A DNA stretch of 64,000 nt, taken from the NCBI GenBank assembly GCA_002964805.2, contig PUDQ02000001.1, positions 2,256,001 through 2,320,000 of the forward strand, read 5' to 3'. This document shows positions 58,726 to 64,000 of this stretch, piece after piece (positions within the stretch are counted from its first letter, which is position 1; every line of letters starts with the position of its first letter). The DNA comes from Trametes villosa. Its lineage: Eukaryota; Basidiomycota; Agaricomycetes; Polyporales; Polyporaceae. Made by a program: the position numbers and the translations under genes. The notes beneath the pieces were generated by a model that saw only the letters and a program-made list of their open reading frames with translations, ran no database searches and was not told where the DNA came from.

Positions 58726-61078
58726 TTACGAGGGCCCCGGGAGCGGGTCCACCCATGTTCCGTTCGGGTAGAGCGTGGCTGGCATCGTGAAGTCGCCGGA
58801 CGACCCCGAGTTCGTAAACTGCGGCACGAAATGCGGAGAAGGTACGTCAGCGGACTGTGTATCAATATGCCCGAGGGTTCTGTGGGAGATGGGAAGGTAC
58901 TCACGGCGAGCCGGAAGTAGTGCAGGAGCCCAGGGTCGAGCGCGGCGAGGGAGTAGTTCAGCGCCGTGCCGACGTATCGCTCGACGTCGTCGACGAGGAG
59001 TGCGAACCCGTCCCACCCCTCGCCGTCTGGAAACGGGTTCCAGAAGATGGTCTGGTTGAGGAACGGCACGGACGCGTTGAAATTGGTCGCGTTCGTCGCA
59101 AAAGAGGGCAAGTCCGAGCCAAGCGGGGCGTCGCGCCGCAGCTACCGGTACGCGAGAGAAGGTCAGCTACCGCAGCGAGCGCGGAGAAGGAGAAGGAGGT
59201 CGGTAACTCACGTCGGCGGGAGTCTGCAGGATAGAGTCGAAGCCGAACGCGGCGACGCCGTTGAGGAACATTCCCAGCAGGAAACCTTGGTATATCGCGG
59301 AGAGTCGGGTCGGGAACCCGGTCCCTGGCATGAGAACCATGGCGAGGATGTAGTGGTGCAGCCTAAGCTCCAGCCCGGGCAGCTGTGAGAGCACGAGCGT
59401 GACCAGCCCGCCTGCGATATACCACCCGAGGTACCACGGGAGCCATCCTGTCTTCCTTATCACTCTCACCTGGTTGATCGCGATGACCAGGATGATGAGC
59501 ACGATGATAATGAGTGCGGTCAACGCTCCCGGGCGTGACGAGATGTCGGACGCGGTGAGGCGGTCGATGGGAATCTTGTCCGTGGTCAGGTTGGTCAGGA
59601 CTCCGGCCCAGTACGGGGCCAGATACCAGACGGTGGCTTCGATGGGGGCTCTACGAAATGCCGGGAGCGTGTGCCGGAATGCGAGACGCCAGAAAGCATA
59701 GGCCACGAAGAGCGCAGGGAGAAACTGCTCGAACGCGGTGTCTAGAGGCGGTGGGCTAGCCTGTGGTTGCGAGAATAGGGTGACGTGCCAGAATCCGATG
59801 CATACCATGCACCAGTACAAGGCGATGGGTTTCGGCCGGAGTACCAAGAAGAGGAGCGCAGTGATGAGGATGTTGAACGCCAGCGCTTCATTGCGGAGGT
59901 CGGAACAGCTGTGCAGGGATGTTGTGGGGTTGAAGCGGAAGGAGAGTGGGAAGACGGTCGGGAACCCTATCGAGGAAAGGCCGTTTGCGGTGAATGGGAG
60001 GAAGTTGGAGAAGTTTCCGGTGAGTTCTAGGGTCGCGCAACCACCCTTGGAATTGCTGACGAGACCTCTGTATGGGTCGTTAGTAACCGAACCGGCATAC
60101 CGCAGAAAGCCTTTCGCAGCAAACATCATAGGATTCCAGGACCCCGGATGGGGTGCAAGATCTTGTAACGAATTAGAAATGTCATCATGTCCTTAGTTCC
60201 GGAAATGACATTTCCAATTCGGTACAGGATTGTGCCTCTGTCAGAGGTCCTAGAATTGCTGGATGTTCGGCGTGGTTGTGGTAGGGACTCACGCTTGCAC
60301 AGCAGCAGCACAGATGAAAGAGTCGCCACGGTACGTCCTGTTCTCGTCGCCACCACCCACGATTAGAGGGACAAAGTCGACCTGCTCATCGCCCACGGTT
60401 CGCGGGTTCTGCAGTATCACAGAGCTACATTGCGCCGGACACCGGAAGTCGAACGTCGCATTCTCGAAGGGCGCGCAGAACTGGCCATCCAGGCCGCACC
60501 CGTCGTTCGCCGCCCAGTATGTTGCAGTACAGCCAATGAAAGAATCGGCCGGAGTGAGGAACGACTGCGCGCGTGCGAAGAATGCGAAGCCGATGATGTA
60601 CGCTGCGGCGAGGACGACGAAGAGCCAAGGGTTCGTGAACGCGCGCGTGAGCCGTAGCCATGCGGGCTCAAGGGCGAGACTGTACGCCTTGCGCCCCGAG
60701 TGCAGCGTCAGGCTGAGAAAGGGGGTCGGGTCTACGCAATCGCGCCGTCGTAAGGTTCTGTCGCGCAAGCGCAGAGTTGGTTTGCGTACCTGGGAGGTCT
60801 ACTTTGGGCCGCGGGCCGCGGAAGTACAGCCATACACGGCGCACGCGCGGGTGATCCAGCAAGAAGGCCCTCTGCAGCCGCCGCGATAGCTTTCTGGGTG
60901 ACGACGCTGCCCCGCCGGACGGGAGGACTTCGACTTCCTGGAGCTCGAAGGTGTGCTGGGGCGTGAGCTTTGCGGGCAGTTCTAGATCGTCCGAGTCCGT
61001 GCGGGGCAGGTGCGTGCCGTCGCCGACATGAGTTAGGCGCGATGAGGAGTCGGAGCGGGAGGTGGAGGACGAGGCCAT
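58726..61078 (-). CDS. LCCL-domain multi-pass membrane protein
   Basis: A cytosolic N-terminus (MASSSTSRSDSSSRLTHVGD) precedes a first membrane segment, WLFVVLAAAYIIGFAFFARA. An extracytosolic LCCL domain follows: FIGCTATYWAANDGCGLDGQ, CAPFENATFDFRCPAQCSS and YRGDSFICAAAVQA|GL. Its multiple Cys and the YRGDSxIC..A(I/V) block are diagnostic. A membrane domain of about seven further hydrophobic segments follows (LAFNILITALLFLVLR, LTALIIIVLIILVIAINQ, YLGWYIAGGLVTLVLSQL). The C-terminal lumenal part is NFNASVPFLNQTIFWNPFPD, with N-glycosylation sequons, ending YPNGTWVDPLPGPS. Length is about 690 residues. Fungal LCCL membrane proteins have no established function. The last intron (gtgagt...ccgcag) sets the stop at 58726-58728. 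It is divergent from the gene at 61861. Confidence 0.88.
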
Positions 61079-61410
61079 CCCATGAAGAGGTCTGCGCGCC
61101 GGAGGGGGTGGGAGGAGGAGCTAGCGGTGCATGCCGGTGGGCGGAAGTAAAGGGAAGTTGCCATGAACGGCGCATACTCCCGCGAGTCCGGCGCAGCTGC
61201 TATTCTCGGCATCCCTCCCGCCGAGTGCGCCGTGCCGCACCAGTACTGCGCCTTCGCCTCAACGTCCACTTCGACGGTCATGTTCTCGTCTCTACGGCGA
61301 CGTATATACTCAGCTTCGAGCCTGGAATAGCTGCTCCCTACCAGTTGTGGGTCATCATCCGCGTATGAATGCTTGTTATGCGTCCCGTGTTATGCGTACG
61401 CCTCCATCCC

Positions 61411-61471
61411 CGAACGCGTCCCCGCTCCTAGGTCCGCTCCTTCTCCGAATGCGTCCCCGCTCCTAGGTTCG
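61411..61471 (+). repeat. Direct repeat of 26 bp, two copies 35 bp apart
   Basis: The copies 61411-61436 and 61446-61471 share cgaaNgcgtccccgctccta and continue ggtNcg, differing at two positions. A related 'tccccgctccg' lies near 61514. It sits about 400 bp before the downstream start codon and could be a protein-binding element. Confidence 0.75.
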
Positions 61472-61798
61472 ACGCAAACACCTCACACGGAACGCTGAGA
61501 CGTATGAGACTATCCCCGCTCCGCAGTCTATGGTATGCTTCAGCCATCGCCAAATACGGGACACGACCCAGCCTCGGCGACGTGCGATCGTCGAAGGCTA
61601 TTTTGCGGGTCAGCTGCTTCTCGCCCGCACTTCCAAGAATGCCTATGGGGCCCATCATACGTGTTCGGGTGCGATTGTGCCGCCGCGGACATGCATGATC
61701 ATAGCGGACTTGCTGTACAGTCCCTTGGGGCTCAACAGATCCCATGTGATAGCAGGAATGACGGACTCCCACATGCGCGCTGCGCTGTCGCTGCCCAG

Positions 61799-61806
61799 TA
61801 TAAATA
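61799..61806 (+). promoter_or_regulatory. TATA box
   Basis: The sequence tataaata lies 55 bp upstream of ATG 61861, followed by a short pyrimidine-containing leader. Confidence 0.55.
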
Positions 61807-61860
61807 CGCCCAGGTAGGCTAGCGACGTGCTGGTCCACACCCCTATACCCGTCAGTCGCC

Positions 61861-62600
61861 ATGGCCGCCCCCGCCGAAATGACCACCCGCAACATCAGCG
61901 GCAAGTTCATCATGGTTCGTGGCCGAAGACAGACATATCCCCATGGTCGTAGGGATGCTATTCTGACGATCACGTTCGCTGTAGAACAAGTCGCTGAGCG
62001 ACGACAGCGATGAGATCCTCCGCCTCCAAGGCGTAGGCTGGTTTAAGAGGAAGGCAATCGCGATGGCGACCCTCTATCTTTCCGTCAAACATTACAAGGA
62101 CGAGAGCGGTGTAGAGCACATCGATATCGACCAGACCCTCACGGGAGGCATCCAGGGTACGAACGAGTATCGCATTCTCGACTGGACAGAGAGAGCACAC
62201 GAGGACCACGTCTTCGGCGCGGTACTCTCGAAGAGCAGACGCGTACCGATTACCGAGGTCGACCGCGAGTGGCTGAAGAAAGAGTGGCTGGGCGATTCGT
62301 TCGAGGACGGCGCGATCATATTCACCACCGCGAAGAGCGACACGGATAAGAGCGGAACGACCTGGTCTTCGGAGCAGGTGAGTGGTCTCAACTGTTGTGT
62401 GTGGCGCCTTGCTTACCTTCCGTAGACGTGGGGGTTCGAGCAGATCAACGGAGAGAAGAGGTATGCGAGGCGCGTCCACTTCGAAGGGCCCGGTGAGGAG
62501 ATCATCGAAATCCGCCTTGTGTACGACTATGGTGAGAAGTGCCGCATTCTCATCGAGATGGTGCAAACTAATGAGGACAAAAATAGACGGACCCTTGTGA
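61861..62600 (+). CDS. Conserved fungal protein, calycin/lipocalin-like (function unknown)
   Basis: The joined exons read MAAPAEMTTRNISGKFIM|NKSLSDDSDEILRLQGVGWF and KRKAIAMATLYLSVKHYKDE, then VEHIDIDQTLTGGIQGTNEY, RILDWTERAHEDHVFGAVLS, SSEQ|TWGFEQINGEKRYARRV and IEIRLVYDYDGPL. The opening (SGKFxMNKxLSDDxDEIxxLQGVxW) resembles the start of fatty-acid-binding/calycin proteins, and the remainder alternates like beta strands. I know this as a widespread Agaricomycete and ascomycete hypothetical family, with no assigned function. Three introns are used; the last (gtgaga...aatag) leads to a tiny exon giving D-G-P-L-stop at 62598-62600. Length is about 185 residues, with no signal peptide. A small hydrophobic ligand is a guess. 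Confidence 0.85.
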
Positions 62601-62687
62601 GACGATGATGCTCTAGAAGAAGCTGTAAGAGGATGCACATACCCCACATGTAACACCAGCCGTTGTAGAACACGAACATTTCTTGGC

Positions 62688-63326
62688 TCAGTCCTTCGGA
62701 GGGAAGATGCTGATCACCTTCCACACGGCGTCCTTGCCACGTTCCCAAGCTTGAGGGCCCCGGCTCTCCTCACCACCAAACTCGACCATGACGCCGTCTT
62801 TCGACCACTCGCACCATATCCCGATCGAACCTGACGAGGGACCCGCACCTCCACCTTTGCGATCGGGTTCTCCCATGCTTAGCACAAAGTCCTTGCCCGT
62901 CGTCTCTGGTGTGATGCTCATCGTCTCCGAGCGTGTCTTCCCTTCCTTGTCTGCGGGTAGTGGGACTAGACCGAGGACGATGGGAGAGATCGGATAGGTT
63001 GTATAGGGAGACTTCGTCGCGCGCGCCGCGTTCCCTCCCTCTTTGGGCTTGGGTACGTTATAGATGTCGATGCCGTCAACTTCTAGATTGTCATCCTGCA
63101 GGTCTTTGCGCGAGAGCCCTGTTTTTGGCTTGTAACCGTTCACGGGCTTGAAGAGGATGCTGAGGCCAAGAGAGTAGTAGTTGAAGTAGACCGCGTCTGA
63201 GTATGACTTGACTTCTGGCGTGATGCCCTCCTTTTTGGCCGCGCTGGAAGCTAAGGCAGATATGTGCTCAGAGAGTGCTGCAGAGGAGGGTTTCTGGCCC
63301 AGAAGCTGCTTGAGGTCGCTGGCCAT
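62688..63326 (-). CDS. Conserved fungal protein of unknown function, intronless
   Basis: This is a single open exon of 212 codons, unusual in this intron-rich region. It begins MASDLKQLLGQKPSSAALSE, with the block VKSYSDAVYFNYYSLGLSIL, then FKPVNGYKPKTGLSRKDLQD and DGIDIYNVPKPK. It ends with SIGIWCEWSKDGVMVEFGGE and AWKVISIFPPKD-like VWKVISIFPP. The YxxYxxLGLSxxF and DxIxxYN pattern is shared by small fungal proteins I can only call hypothetical; no signal peptide or membrane segment is seen. It converges on the calycin-like gene (87 bp between stops) and shares a 134-bp divergent promoter with seipin. Confidence 0.8.
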   Translation of the reverse strand: MASDLKQLLGQKPSSAALSEHISALASSAAKKEGITPEVKSYSDAVYFNYYSLGLSILFKPVNGYKPKTGLSRKDLQDDNLEVDGIDIYNVPKPKEGGNAARATKSPYTTYPISPIVLGLVPLPADKEGKTRSETMSITPETTGKDFVLSMGEPDRKGGGAGPSSGSIGIWCEWSKDGVMVEFGGEESRGPQAWERGKDAVWKVISIFPPKD

Positions 63327-63460
63327 GGTCGTGGTATGAGAGCAAGGTCGAAATCACGTGGAAATGACGTAGACGCGTTGAGTCCCAGGCTCGCGTCCTC
63401 GAGTGCCCAGGCGCCTCACCCTGCTCATTCCCGCCCCCCACATGCTTGGCCGCTGCTAAC
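63327..63460. promoter_or_regulatory. Compact divergent promoter, hypothetical gene / seipin
   Basis: Only 134 bp separate the two start codons. A cacgtg E-box core occurs at 63356-63361 (atcacgtgga). Such spacing suggests coupled transcription. Confidence 0.5.
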
Positions 63461-64000
63461 ATGGAGCCCCCAAAGAAAGGAGAAGAGACGGAGGCAGAGC
63501 AGCGCGACAAGCTGCGCAAGAAGGTCGTCGAGGACACCGGCGGCATCCTCAGCTACTTCTGGCCGCTGCACCCCATCCGCCTCTTCATCGACCTCATCCT
63601 TGCCGCCCTCCGTCTCGTGCAGCCGCTCGCACCGCAACTCGTGCCGCTTGCTGTGTTCTCTGTCTCTCTTCCTCTGATACTCTTTCTCTCTGTTGGCTCG
63701 GGGTATTGGGTGTGGAAGAGCGTCGCTGTCGGATGGGAGACTGAGATCTTCTTGCAATACGGGTATGTCTTCCGCATCGACATCAAGTTGTTAACTCATG
63801 ACTTGGGTCCAGCGATGGACCTGCTCCATACGCCGAAGTCATGCTGCCCACTGTAGTAGCGCAACAACCATACGATATCTCACTGCACCTAATCGTCCCC
63901 GCAAACGACGCGAACTTCGCGCTTGGGAACTTCATGGCCTCCCTCACACTACTCACACCCAGTAATCGCACCATTGCTACCGCTCGCAAACCCGTGAGAG
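63461..64000 (+). CDS. Seipin-like lipid-droplet assembly protein (3' truncated by window)
   Basis: Seipin forms ER rings at lipid-droplet contact sites and controls droplet biogenesis. ATG 63461 gives MEPPKKGEETEAEQRDKLRK, then an amphipathic and hydrophobic stretch, IRLFIDLILAALRLVQPLAP and VFSVSLPLILFLSVGSGYWV, the first membrane segment. After the intron (~63762-63811), YG|DGPAPYAEVMLP starts the lumenal beta-sandwich. YDISLHLIVPANDANFALGN followed by FMASLTLLTPSNRTIATA matches the seipin core (Y.v.L.L..P.s..N..lG.Fm..l.l), including a sequon NRT. The window ends within the lumenal domain; the second membrane segment is outside it. Confidence 0.9.

Larger units (their letters stand above)
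61079..61860. promoter_or_regulatory. Divergent promoter, LCCL gene / conserved hypothetical gene
   Basis: This 782-bp region lies between outward-facing starts. It contains a 26-bp near-identical direct repeat (61411-61471) and a good TATA box (61799-61806). Confidence 0.5.

Overview
The window is eukaryotic nuclear DNA from a filamentous basidiomycete, most likely an Agaricomycete (polypore-like is an inference). The evidence is GC-rich, strongly GC3-biased coding sequence; genes cut by many introns of about 50-70 nt; very short intergenic spacers; and fungal families such as a Zn2Cys6 regulator, Yhm2, Trs85 and Shb17. No bacterial operons, insertion sequences, CRISPR arrays, rRNA or convincing tRNA genes were seen.

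Layout, left to right: an SMP-30/gluconolactonase-like gene (-), mitochondrial acyl carrier protein (-), ribosomal protein L16/uL13 (+), a triple-KH RNA-binding protein (+), a NUFIP1-like snoRNP assembly factor (+), a large M16 metalloprotease (-) divergent from prephenate dehydratase (+), CPSF30/Yth1 (+), a Zn2Cys6 transcription factor (-), a YjbQ-family protein (-), a small putative membrane protein (-) divergent from a RhoGEF (+), an Ngl2/Ccr4-type nuclease (-), a Rac GTPase (-) divergent from a Shb17-like bisphosphatase (+), a long coiled-coil protein (+), a full-size ABCB transporter (+), an F-box protein (-), the Yhm2 citrate/oxoglutarate carrier (+), an Mpv17/PMP22 protein (+), the TRAPP subunit Trs85 (-), a WW-domain protein (-), a C2H2-like basidiomycete protein (-), an LCCL-domain membrane protein (-), two conserved hypothetical proteins (+/-) and a 3'-truncated seipin (+).

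The genes are mostly housekeeping and do not form an obvious cluster: RNA processing (CPSF30, NUFIP1, Ngl2, KH), mitochondrial function (ACP, Yhm2, Mpv17), Rho signalling (a RhoGEF about 3 kb from a Rac GTPase), membrane traffic (Trs85), and lipid-droplet biology (seipin). Most are arranged as divergent or tightly convergent pairs. The most unusual signals are in gene structure: two successive 3-nt microexons in YHM2, a 7-nt microexon in SHB17, an 8-nt terminal coding exon in ACP, three GC-AG introns, and a coiled-coil gene whose last intron encodes an alternative hydrophobic C-terminus. A possible leaky-scanning dual start lies in the M16 protease. All gene models are read by eye from reading frames, splice signals and family motifs; exon borders not stated explicitly are approximate.
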